A stretch of 64,000 nt of DNA, from assembly GCA_041395525.1 (NCBI GenBank), contig JAWLAH010000001.1:248001-312000 (forward strand), read 5' to 3'. The translations under genes were made by a program, and so were the position numbers. Positions 45,441-53,514 of the stretch are shown piece after piece; within the stretch, counting starts at the first letter, position 1, and each line of letters starts with the position of its first letter. The DNA comes from CADEED01 sp020442965 (GTDB lineage Bacteria; Pseudomonadota; Gammaproteobacteria; Steroidobacterales; Steroidobacteraceae). The notes beneath the pieces are model-generated. The model saw nothing but the letters and a program-made list of their open reading frames with translations, did not search any database and was not told the origin of the DNA.

Positions 45441-45743
45441 CTACTTCTCAACCGTGTGGATACGCAGTACGCGCTGCAGAAAACCCGCATTCCAGGCGGT
45501 GCGATCCGCCAGCACCTCGGGCGATGGGGAATAATGCTCTATCGCCGCACGCGTGACACTGCCCTGCTCGTCCATCAGCCGCTCGATGGTATCCTGGCGC
45601 GCGCGCAGCACAGACACCTCAGCGGCCAGCTCGAGCAGAAACGTCATCATCTGATCGAGCGACGGATCGTCGAAGAAATGCGGTCGCTTGCCTTTGGTGG
45701 TACGCGGTAAATGCACCGCTGGCTCATTCGAAGCGTTGGTCAC
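45441..45743 (-). CDS. Small hypothetical protein with coiled-coil tendency
   Basis: The 100-aa protein is hydrophilic, without signal or membrane segment. The N-terminus is basic (KGKRPHFF), the middle is helical with a heptad-like pattern (LDQMMTFLLELAAEVSVLRARQ in two parts: MMTFLLELAAEV and LRARQDTIERLM). I do not recognise the family. The gene is 135 bp upstream of the HbpS/GlcG-like gene on the same strand and shares a 122-bp divergent region with the exported VOC-fold protein, which suggests joint regulation. Confidence 0.6.
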   Translation of the reverse strand: MTNASNEPAVHLPRTTKGKRPHFFDDPSLDQMMTFLLELAAEVSVLRARQDTIERLMDEQGSVTRAAIEHYSPSPEVLADRTAWNAGFLQRVLRIHTVEK

Positions 45744-45865
45744 CGAGATGCCCTCCTGTCTGGTCGTCCGAAATTCGTCTCATCACTATGACCATTGTGC
45801 CCACCGACGCATGATTGATACATTACTTTTCGCGCACCTGTTCGCGATATCTTCGAGGATCCACC

Positions 45866-46900
45866 ATGCCACGTCGCTGCCACTGCCCGCGATCCAGCCT
45901 CTTGTTCACGCTGGCAGCGGTACTGGCCGCGCTGTTCCTCTGTGCAATGCCCGTCGGCGCCGGCACGGCGCGCGCCGCCGACGCGCAGCCGCAACGGTTG
46001 CTGCGGCACAGAATGGCCACCGTCACGACGCCCGACGTCGAGCGGTTCGTCCATGACTATTCGACGTGGCTCCACTACAAGTTGCGCGCACGTGGCCGCA
46101 TTTCGAAAGCACTTGCGGCGAGCTGGGGAACGCCCGCCGTTGCCGGCAGCCGCTATGCGCTGCTGAGTCCCGACGCGGCACCGGATGTGTTCATTCGCGC
46201 GATCGAACGCCCGCAGACTGGCGATTATCGAGCGCTGACGACATGGGGCTGGAATTCAATCGAAATTATCATCGATCAACCGGATGCGCTGCACGCGAAG
46301 CTCGCGGACTCGCCATTCAGGACGATTGGAGCGCCGGCGCCCCTAGGGGGCTATCCGAGCATCCGTGCGTTTCAGGTCGTCGGTCCCTCGCAGGAAACGC
46401 TCTATCTGACCGCCGAGACTGGGGATCGCTCGAAGTCGCCGCTGCCGGAGCCGCGCGGCGATATCGGACGGATCTTCATTATGGTCGTGGCGGGCCCAGA
46501 CGCGGAGAAGATGAGTGCCTTCTACGCGAGCAAGTTCAAGCTCGCACCCGGCGCCGTGCGGCAGCGCCCGGTGCGCGTCGTACAGAACGCGCTCAAGCTC
46601 GACGATCAGTCCACCATTGGGCTAACTACTGCCGCGCTGGCACAACACGGCAATCTGATCGAACTTGACGGCTATCCCGCGCAGACAGGTCCAAGGGTCA
46701 CGGCTACCGACGACTTACCGCCCGGTATCGCGATCGCGAGTTTCGCCGTTGCGGATCTCGGTGCCCTGGACCTCGATTATGTCGCCAAGCCGCGCATACA
46801 AAGCGGTAAGCCATACGATGGCCGCCGCGCGGCAACGGCGGTCGGCGAGGCCGGCGAGCTGATCGAATTGATAGAGGAGCCTGCGCCCAACCAAAAGTGA
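45866..46900 (+). CDS. Exported VOC (glyoxalase-fold) family protein
   Basis: From ATG 45866, preceded by a GAGGA ribosome-binding site, the 344-aa protein has a signal peptide (hydrophobic LLFTLAAVLAALFLCAM, cleavage after ARA) and then two VOC-type units: HRMATVTTPDVERFVHDYSTWL in part and IGRIFIMVVAGPDAEKMSAFY in part, ending with a GELIELIEE strand. Candidate metal ligands include His and Glu at strand ends, but I cannot assign a complete set. VOC proteins are mostly cytoplasmic, so export is unusual. It begins a plus-strand group with the beta-propeller and TlpA genes. Confidence 0.75.
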   Translation: MPRRCHCPRSSLLFTLAAVLAALFLCAMPVGAGTARAADAQPQRLLRHRMATVTTPDVERFVHDYSTWLHYKLRARGRISKALAASWGTPAVAGSRYALLSPDAAPDVFIRAIERPQTGDYRALTTWGWNSIEIIIDQPDALHAKLADSPFRTIGAPAPLGGYPSIRAFQVVGPSQETLYLTAETGDRSKSPLPEPRGDIGRIFIMVVAGPDAEKMSAFYASKFKLAPGAVRQRPVRVVQNALKLDDQSTIGLTTAALAQHGNLIELDGYPAQTGPRVTATDDLPPGIAIASFAVADLGALDLDYVAKPRIQSGKPYDGRRAATAVGEAGELIELIEEPAPNQK

Positions 46901-46950
46901 TAAAATGTCCTCAGCTGCGAAGCCCGACCGCAAACACCTGGAGTCATGCC

Positions 46951-48273
46951 ATGTCACAACTCAGTCTTAGATCGAGCGTGGTCGCCGTCGCGGCCGCCCT
47001 TCTCGTGTCTGGCAGCCTGTCCGCCTACGGAGCCGGCACCCTCGTCAGCGCCAGCGACCACAAAGCGCAGAGTCCCGAGATTGCGCTAGGGCCAGACGGT
47101 GCCATCAACATGGTCTGGATCGACGAAGATCCCGCTCCGGAGCGCCACGATACCGGCGGCCACGGACATTCGCACGTCGCTACGACCAATCTCTTTTTTG
47201 CGCGCTCGACCGATGATGGCAAGAGCTACTCCGAGCCGCTGCGCATCAACCATAAGGATGGCGAGGTCTGGGGATTCTCGGTCAGAAAGCCGCGCGTTGC
47301 AGTCGGTGCCAATGGCACGATTCACATTTTCTATCCCGCCAATGCGGTCAATCCCATCACCGGCAAACCCGTCGCGGTCGCGATGTACACGCGCTCGACG
47401 GATGGCGGCAAGACATTCGCCGAACCGCAGCAAGTGAATACCAACGCCACCAGCGATGCATCGGCGATCGTGCACGGCGGCATCTCACATGGGCACGTGT
47501 TCGGCACGCTGGCAGTCGACAGCAAGGGCTCGGTCTACTCGCTGTGGATCGACACGCGCGACATGGCCAAAGAGGGCGACAACGGCAAGATGTTCATGGC
47601 GATCTCGCGTGACGACGGCAAGACTTTCGCAAAGGATGCCGAGTTATTTCCTGCCGACGTCTGCCCTTGCTGCCAACTGACCGCCTACGTCGACGAGGAC
47701 GATCGCCTGTTTATCGGCTCACGTCAGGTCGCAGATGGCTATCGCGACAGCACGATCACCGTGTCGACCGACGGCGGACGAACTTTCTCGCCGCGGCAGC
47801 GCATCGTCGGCAAGCGCTGGGCGATCGAAGGTTGTCCACTCAAACCGACGACGGTCGCGGCGCGCGGCGACGACATCTACGCGGCCTACTACACCGGCGC
47901 CGAGGATCCGCAAGGCGTCTATTTTGTGCACTCGACCGACGGCGGCAAAACCTACACGGCGCCGATGCTCGTTCATCCAGGCGCCAAGGTCTCGGACGCG
48001 CCCGTGCTCACTCTCGCCGGTAACACGCTGTACCTCTTCTGGCATGCCAAGGTAGGTGACGGTCCGCGCAGGTTGTTCGCGCGTGCATCGACCGACCGGG
48101 GCAGCAACTTCAGCGAGCCAGTCGAACTACCGGCGACGGAAGGTGCGGCGCAACTACCGGCGGTGGTCGGACGCGCGGATGGCAGCGTCAGAGTCGCCTG
48201 GCAGCAAGGCAGCGAGGTGCGCGCGATGCAATGGAGCGCAACGCCCGCACGCGTCGCGACCGCCGGGCACTGA
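46951..48273 (+). CDS. Exported sialidase-fold beta-propeller with His-rich loop and CPCC motif
   Basis: From ATG 46951 the 440-aa product has a signal peptide ending AYGA, then at least four BNR/Asp-box repeats (STDDGKSYSEP, STDGGKTFAEP, SRDDGKTFAKD, STDGGRTFSP, STDGGKTYTAP). No Arg triad of a true sialidase is evident, so an enzymatic sialidase role is unlikely. A His-rich loop at 66-75 (HDTGGHGHSH) and Cys238, Cys240, Cys241 in VCPCCQ, plus Cys295 in EGCPLKP, look like metal- or cofactor-binding sites. It is followed 7 nt later by a TlpA-type thioredoxin, and copper genes lie just beyond. Confidence 0.78.
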   Translation: MSQLSLRSSVVAVAAALLVSGSLSAYGAGTLVSASDHKAQSPEIALGPDGAINMVWIDEDPAPERHDTGGHGHSHVATTNLFFARSTDDGKSYSEPLRINHKDGEVWGFSVRKPRVAVGANGTIHIFYPANAVNPITGKPVAVAMYTRSTDGGKTFAEPQQVNTNATSDASAIVHGGISHGHVFGTLAVDSKGSVYSLWIDTRDMAKEGDNGKMFMAISRDDGKTFAKDAELFPADVCPCCQLTAYVDEDDRLFIGSRQVADGYRDSTITVSTDGGRTFSPRQRIVGKRWAIEGCPLKPTTVAARGDDIYAAYYTGAEDPQGVYFVHSTDGGKTYTAPMLVHPGAKVSDAPVLTLAGNTLYLFWHAKVGDGPRRLFARASTDRGSNFSEPVELPATEGAAQLPAVVGRADGSVRVAWQQGSEVRAMQWSATPARVATAGH

Positions 48274-48280
48274 TCGACCG

Positions 48281-48868
48281 ATGAGACATGCGCCTGTACT
48301 GACTCTCGCGGTCGGGTTGCTCTGCGGCGCACTCGCCGCGAGCGCTGGGGCGGCAGGCCCATCCCCGCAAGCAGCATCGAAGCCCGCGCAGGACGTCGCC
48401 GACAAGACAGCCATCTCGCCGGCGGCAATCGCCGCGGCGCCGGCAACACCGGACCAATTCAGGCAGCTACTCACCCAGCAGCGCGGCAGTGTCGTGATCT
48501 TGAATGTCTGGGGCACGTGGTGCGTCCCCTGCCTGCGGGAGATTCCGGAGCTGGTAAAGCTGCAACGCGACCTTGCGGACAAGGGCGTGGCCTTGATCGG
48601 CCTGTCGATGGACGAGGCGAGCTCGATCGGCCCGATGGTCGAGCCGTTCCGTCAAAAGTATTTTCCGGCGTTCCGCACTTACGTGCGGAACTCACCGGAT
48701 ATGGACTCGATGGTTAGCGTCGTCGATTCCGCCTGGAACGAGATACTACCGACTACCTACATTCTGGATCGGCAAGGGCGTGTGGCACGCAAGATTCAGG
48801 GCGTGAAGACGTACGACGAGTTTCGCACCATGGTGCTCGCCGTCGCGGAGCCAGCCGGCGCAAGCTAG
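48281..48868 (+). CDS. Exported TlpA-family thiol-disulfide oxidoreductase
   Basis: The 195-aa protein has a signal peptide (cleaved after about residue 25), an Ala-rich linker, and a thioredoxin domain with active site Cys81-Val-Pro-Cys84 in WGTWCVPCLREIPEL. The cis-Pro motif is LPTTYILDRQG. Such proteins reduce or transfer disulfides in the periplasm, for example in cytochrome c or copper-centre assembly. Its start is 7 nt after the stop of the CPCC propeller, which is its likely client. It converges with the copper P-ATPase gene. Confidence 0.88.
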   Translation: MRHAPVLTLAVGLLCGALAASAGAAGPSPQAASKPAQDVADKTAISPAAIAAAPATPDQFRQLLTQQRGSVVILNVWGTWCVPCLREIPELVKLQRDLADKGVALIGLSMDEASSIGPMVEPFRQKYFPAFRTYVRNSPDMDSMVSVVDSAWNEILPTTYILDRQGRVARKIQGVKTYDEFRTMVLAVAEPAGAS

Positions 48869-48885
48869 ATCAAAGCCAACGCAGC

Positions 48886-51237
48886 TCACAGTCGCACGCT
48901 GCGTAGTCGCAACGCGTTGCCGATCACGCTGACCGATGACAAGGCCATCGCTGCAGCAGCAAATACCGGCGACAGTAACAGCCCGAACACGGGATAGAGC
49001 ACCCCGGCCGCAATCGGCACACCGGCGGAGTTGTAGGCAAAAGCGAAGAACAAGTTCTGCCGGATGTTGCGCATCGTCGCGCGCGACAGCCGCCGCGCGG
49101 TGACGATGCCATTCAGATCGCCTTTCAGCAGAGTCACTCCGGCACTCTCAATCGCGACGTCCGTACCAGGGCCCATCGCAATGCCGACATCGGCCGCGGC
49201 CAGCGCTGGTGCATCGTTGACGCCGTCGCCTGCCATCGCAACGATCCGGCCTTCCCGTCGCAGCTTGCCAACAACGGCGCTCTTCTGATCCGGCAGCACC
49301 TCGGCGTCGATCTCGTGAATTCCGAGCTGCTTCGCCACGGCTTCGGCGGTCGTGCGATTGTCGCCCGTCAGCATGATCACATGAACACCCTCAGCAGCCA
49401 GCGCTTTGAGCGCGGCCGCTGAGGTTGGTTTGATCGGATCGGCAATGCCAATGACACCGGCTGCGCCACCGTCCAGCGCAACAAAAATGGCGGTCATACC
49501 TTCCGTACGGAGCTCCTCGGCTTGCGCGGCGAAGCTCTCGGTGCCGACGCCCTGCTCTTGCAGAAATCGCGCGCTACCGACCAATACCGCGCGCGACTCC
49601 ACCTGCCCCATCACGCCCTTACCCACCGGCGAATCCACGCCGCTCGGTTCGGCGAGCGTAATGCCACGCCGCTCGGCTTCGGCGACGATCGCGTGGGCAA
49701 GCGGATGTTCACTGGCACGCTCGACACTCGCCGCCGCTCGCAGCAGATCCGACTCGTCCTGTTCGGGTGCCACGTGCATCGCGACCACACGCGGCCTGCC
49801 CTCCGTCAACGTGCCGGTCTTGTCGACGACCAAGGTATCCACTTTCTCGAGTTGCTCGAGCGCTTCCGCATTTTTGATCAGGACACCGAGACTGGCGCCC
49901 CTGCCGATACCTACCATGATGGACATCGGTGTCGCGAGGCCCAACGCGCACGGACAGGCGATAATCAGCACTGCGACCGCCGCAAGCAGGCCGTACCCCA
50001 TCGCAGGTGCCGGCCCGATCGCCGACCAGACGACAAACGCCAGCAACGCGATCGCCAGCACCGCTGGCACGAAATAGCTGGCTACCTTGTCTGCCAGGCG
50101 CTGGATCGGCGCGCGGCTGCGCTGCGCGTCGGCGACCATCTGCACGATGCGTGCGAGCATGGTATCGCGCCCCACCTTGTCGGCGCGCATCAGTAGACCT
50201 CCCGTCTGGTTGATCGTGCCGCCAATCAACTCCGCGCCCGCTTCTTTAGTGACCGGCATCGACTCGCCGGTCACCATCGATTCGTCAACCGCTCCGCGCC
50301 CCTCTAGCAGCACACCGTCCACCGGAACACGCTCTCCGGGCCGTATCCGCAAGCTGTCTCCGACCGCGATCTGATCCAACGGCACCTCTTCATCACCACC
50401 CTCAGCATTGACACGGCGCGCCGTCTTCGGCGACAGATCGAGCAGCGCCCGAATCGCGCCACCTGTGGCGGCGCGTGCCCGCAGCTCCAGCACCTGTCCT
50501 AACAATACCAGCACGATGATCACGGCGGCCGCCTCGAAGTAGACGGCGACCGTCCCGGTAGCGGAGCGAAAAGCCGCCGGAAAGATGTGCGGCGCAACGA
50601 CCGCCACAGCACTGTAAACCCAGGCGACACCGGTACCCATGGCGATCAACGTGAACATGTTGAGATGACGAGTCTTGAGGGAGTCCCAACCACGCTCGAA
50701 AAACGGCCAACCGGCCCACCAGACAACCGGTGTCGACAGCGCGAACTGTAGCCAGGAACTGGTTTTTCCGCCTAGCCACGCTGGCAACGAGAACAGATGT
50801 CCGCCCATCTCCACGACGAAGACCGGCAGGGTGAGTGCCAGCCCGACCCACAAGCGGCGCGTCATGTCGATGAGCTCGGCGCTCGGCTCACTGCTTTCGC
50901 TGGGCGTCATCGGCTCGAGCGCCATGCCGCAGATCGGACACGGGCCCGGCGCAGACCGGATGATCTCCGGATGCATGGGACAGGTCCATTGTGTCCCGGG
51001 CGCCGCCGCCTCACCGCTCAGTGTCGCGTTATTAGCGGCATCGCCGCCGAGAAAGCGCGCCGGTTCGGCCGTGAAGCGCGTCTGGCACTTGGCGCCGCAG
51101 AAGTAGTAGCGCTCGCCCTGATGGGTTGCAGTCAGCGCTGTCGGCGAGATCCTGACGGTCATTCCACACACCGGATCGATCGCCGTGGTCTGGCCTCGCG
51201 CAGCGTGTCGATGCTCGGGCTGACGGGTCGTGCTCAT
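48886..51237 (-). CDS. copA: Copper-translocating P1B-type ATPase with YHS and heavy-metal-binding N-terminus
   Basis: This ATPase exports Cu(I) from the cytoplasm. From ATG 51237 (783 aa) the N-terminus holds a YHS domain (IDPVCGM, about 20-62) and a heavy-metal-binding module TCPMHPEI...CPICGM (about 85-105) instead of the usual HMA domain. Core motifs are TGES at 323-326, CPC at 428-430, DKTGT at 472-476, the SEHPLA nucleotide-binding motif and GDGVNDAPAL. Eight membrane segments are expected. The CPC motif marks Cu/Ag specificity. It is the last gene of the minus-strand copper locus. Confidence 0.94.
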   Translation of the reverse strand: MSTTRQPEHRHAARGQTTAIDPVCGMTVRISPTALTATHQGERYYFCGAKCQTRFTAEPARFLGGDAANNATLSGEAAAPGTQWTCPMHPEIIRSAPGPCPICGMALEPMTPSESSEPSAELIDMTRRLWVGLALTLPVFVVEMGGHLFSLPAWLGGKTSSWLQFALSTPVVWWAGWPFFERGWDSLKTRHLNMFTLIAMGTGVAWVYSAVAVVAPHIFPAAFRSATGTVAVYFEAAAVIIVLVLLGQVLELRARAATGGAIRALLDLSPKTARRVNAEGGDEEVPLDQIAVGDSLRIRPGERVPVDGVLLEGRGAVDESMVTGESMPVTKEAGAELIGGTINQTGGLLMRADKVGRDTMLARIVQMVADAQRSRAPIQRLADKVASYFVPAVLAIALLAFVVWSAIGPAPAMGYGLLAAVAVLIIACPCALGLATPMSIMVGIGRGASLGVLIKNAEALEQLEKVDTLVVDKTGTLTEGRPRVVAMHVAPEQDESDLLRAAASVERASEHPLAHAIVAEAERRGITLAEPSGVDSPVGKGVMGQVESRAVLVGSARFLQEQGVGTESFAAQAEELRTEGMTAIFVALDGGAAGVIGIADPIKPTSAAALKALAAEGVHVIMLTGDNRTTAEAVAKQLGIHEIDAEVLPDQKSAVVGKLRREGRIVAMAGDGVNDAPALAAADVGIAMGPGTDVAIESAGVTLLKGDLNGIVTARRLSRATMRNIRQNLFFAFAYNSAGVPIAAGVLYPVFGLLLSPVFAAAAMALSSVSVIGNALRLRSVRL

Positions 51238-51265
51238 TTCAGTACACCTGCTAACAAACGGTTCA

Positions 51266-52069
51266 CTACCACTCGATCGCCTCACCGGAGTAGCGGTACC
51301 AGCGACCCGATCCGTCGAGCGTCAACTGATCCATGACCTTGATCATGCCCGCGACGCTTGTCTCGATATCGACCATGCTGCGCAGCATCTGCGGGGACAT
51401 GGCTTCCTGATTCGACGACGTACCATAAGTATTGACGACGCCCGGCGACAAGACGGCAACCGCGATGCCATCGCGCTGCGTATCCATCGCGATATTGCGC
51501 ATGATCATGTTGAGCGCAACCTTGCTGGCCTTGTAGTAGTACAAACCCGAGTGGATGCGCGGATAGACGGCGAACGAGGCGACTACTGCGCTGATCCCGG
51601 CGATCTTCTTGAGCTTACCCGCACGTATATTTGGCAGCAGGCGCTCAGTCACGAGTAGCGCTGACAACGCATTGGTCCGCATGTAGTAGTCGAATCGATC
51701 GGCCGCGAGACTTCCGAGTCGTTGCTCTGCTTCATCGCCCAGCACGCCGATGTTATTGATCAGAATATCGATCGGCTGCCCCGCGAGACGACCAGCCAGA
51801 GCGTCGACCGACTTCGCATCGGTCGCATCCAACTGCTCGATACGCACGCGGCCCGTTTGCTTCGCCAGTGCGTCGAGTTCGGTCGCCTCATCGGGCTGGC
51901 GCGCGGTGGCGATCACGTTCCAGCCGCGCGCGGCGTACTGTTGCGTCCAGACGAGGCCCAGTCCGCGATTGGCGCCCGTTACGAGAACGGTCGGTTGATC
52001 GGCGGCAACAGCGGTCTGCATTTGCACGGCCGCGACCAGCAAGACGCAGAACAGGAGCGTGGTTCGCAT
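51266..52069 (-). CDS. SDR-family oxidoreductase with N-terminal signal peptide
   Basis: The 267-aa protein begins with a convincing Sec signal peptide (MRTTLLFCVLLVAAVQ, cleavage after VAA near residue 23) and continues as a classical SDR: TGANRGLG at 31-38, NNIG at 105-108, and YxxxK at Tyr179-Lys183 (YKASK). NAD(P) cofactors are not normally available in the periplasm, so either the leader is a membrane anchor or the cofactor is loaded before export. It lies 28 nt before the P-ATPase gene and 54 nt after the multicopper oxidase gene, so it seems part of the copper operon. Its substrate is unknown. Confidence 0.8.
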   Translation of the reverse strand: MRTTLLFCVLLVAAVQMQTAVAADQPTVLVTGANRGLGLVWTQQYAARGWNVIATARQPDEATELDALAKQTGRVRIEQLDATDAKSVDALAGRLAGQPIDILINNIGVLGDEAEQRLGSLAADRFDYYMRTNALSALLVTERLLPNIRAGKLKKIAGISAVVASFAVYPRIHSGLYYYKASKVALNMIMRNIAMDTQRDGIAVAVLSPGVVNTYGTSSNQEAMSPQMLRSMVDIETSVAGMIKVMDQLTLDGSGRWYRYSGEAIEW

Positions 52070-52123
52070 GATGTTGTCTCTCCATGTATTGAATTAGTTA
52101 GTGTCGCGCGCATTCACAGCCGT

Positions 52124-53491
52124 TCAATGCCCTTCATGTCCGGTCGGTTTGCGAACGCGCAGTCGCGGCGCATCGCTGGAGATGGCGGGTGGCCGGATGG
52201 CTTCAGGTAACTCACCCGCCCACTCGTACGCGGTTCGCCCTTGCGGCTGGCGATAGGGTCCCGGATCGCGGTAGTCGCCGCGCGCAAGCTCCGAGCGCAC
52301 TTTCACGGTCGTGAACATGCCGCCCATTTCGATGGGGCCGAACTGCCCGGCGCCCGTCATCATCGGTAGCGTGTTAGCCGGCAACGGCATCTCCATCGAC
52401 CCCATCTCGGCCATACCCGCCGAGCCCATCTGCATGTAGCCCGGGATCAGGTCGCTGATGCGCTCCGACAGGTCGCCCTGTTCCACCCCGATCATGGTCG
52501 GCACGTCGTGACCCATCGCGTTCATCGTGTGATGACTCTTGTGACAATGAAAGGCCCAGTCGCCGGGCTCGTTCGCGATGAACTCGATGGTGCGCATTTG
52601 ACCGACGGCGATATCCGTGGTGACCTCCGGCCAGCGCGATGCGGGCCGCGTCCAGCCGCCGTCCGTGCCGGTGACCTCGAACTCGTGCCCGTGCAAATGG
52701 ATCGGATGGTTGGTCATGGTCAGGTTCCCGATCCGAACACGCACGCGATCACCGCGGCGACAGACCAGTGGATCGATACCCGGGAACGCGCGACTGTTCC
52801 AGGTCCACAAATTGAAGTTCAGCATCGTATTGACGCGCGGCGTGGCACTGCCTGGCACCACGTCGTAGGCGTTCAGCAAGACGACGAAGTCGCGATCGAC
52901 CGGCATGAAACCGGGATCTCGCGCATGTGTCACCCAGGAGCCCATCATACCCATCGCCATCTGCACCATTTCATCGGCGTGCGGGTGATACATGAAAGTA
53001 CCGGGGCGGCGCGCAACAAACTGGTAGACGAAAGTCTTGCCGGGCTTGATATGCGGCTGCGTGAGCCCGCCGACACCATCCATACCATTCGGCAATCGCT
53101 GTCCGTGCCAGTGAATCGTCGTGTGCTCGGGTAAGCGATTGGTGACGAAGATGCGCACCCGATCGCCTTCGACCACTTCGATGGTGGGGCCTGGCGACTG
53201 ACCGTTGTAACCCCAGAGTTTAGCGACCATACCCGGCGCAATCTCGCGCTCCACCGGCTCGGCGACCAGATGGAATTCTTTCCAGCCGCCTCGCATACGA
53301 AACGGCAGGCTCCAACCATTCAAGGTCAGAACTGGGCGGTAGCTTCGTCCGCTCGTCGGCTCGAGTGGCGGCGCCGTCTCGGGTGCAGCCTGACTATGCA
53401 GCTCGGGAAGCGTCGCGAGCGCCACACGACTGACGCCGCCCGCGCCTAACAACGCGCTTGCACTCGATAAGAAATGACGTCTTGAAGTCAT
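52124..53491 (-). CDS. Tat-exported multicopper oxidase (copper detoxification)
   Basis: The 455-aa protein starts with a Tat signal (SRRHFLSSASALLGAGG) and has the multicopper oxidase sites: HWHGQRLPNGMDG, YHPHADEM, HPIHLHGHEF and HCHKSHHTMNAMGHDVPTM for the T1, T2 and T3 coppers. A Met-rich stretch near residues 350-390 (MQMGSAGMAEMGSMEM and following) resembles the Met-rich regions of CueO/CopA oxidases that bind Cu(I). It is shorter than CopA of Pseudomonas. Its probable role is oxidising Cu(I) in the periplasm. Confidence 0.9.
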   Translation of the reverse strand: MTSRRHFLSSASALLGAGGVSRVALATLPELHSQAAPETAPPLEPTSGRSYRPVLTLNGWSLPFRMRGGWKEFHLVAEPVEREIAPGMVAKLWGYNGQSPGPTIEVVEGDRVRIFVTNRLPEHTTIHWHGQRLPNGMDGVGGLTQPHIKPGKTFVYQFVARRPGTFMYHPHADEMVQMAMGMMGSWVTHARDPGFMPVDRDFVVLLNAYDVVPGSATPRVNTMLNFNLWTWNSRAFPGIDPLVCRRGDRVRVRIGNLTMTNHPIHLHGHEFEVTGTDGGWTRPASRWPEVTTDIAVGQMRTIEFIANEPGDWAFHCHKSHHTMNAMGHDVPTMIGVEQGDLSERISDLIPGYMQMGSAGMAEMGSMEMPLPANTLPMMTGAGQFGPIEMGGMFTTVKVRSELARGDYRDPGPYRQPQGRTAYEWAGELPEAIRPPAISSDAPRLRVRKPTGHEGH

Positions 53492-53514
53492 GACGATGCC
53501 TCGGAAGCTGTGAG

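Noticed and set aside
45815..45865. Longer start of the VOC-fold protein at 45815
   Set aside because: The 17 extra residues are basic and polar and would displace the signal peptide; the ATG at 45866 has a GAGGA ribosome-binding site.
46951..48273. Annotation as a true sialidase
   Set aside because: Asp-box repeats are present, but I do not see the catalytic Arg triad or Tyr/Glu pair, and no sialic-acid gene is nearby.
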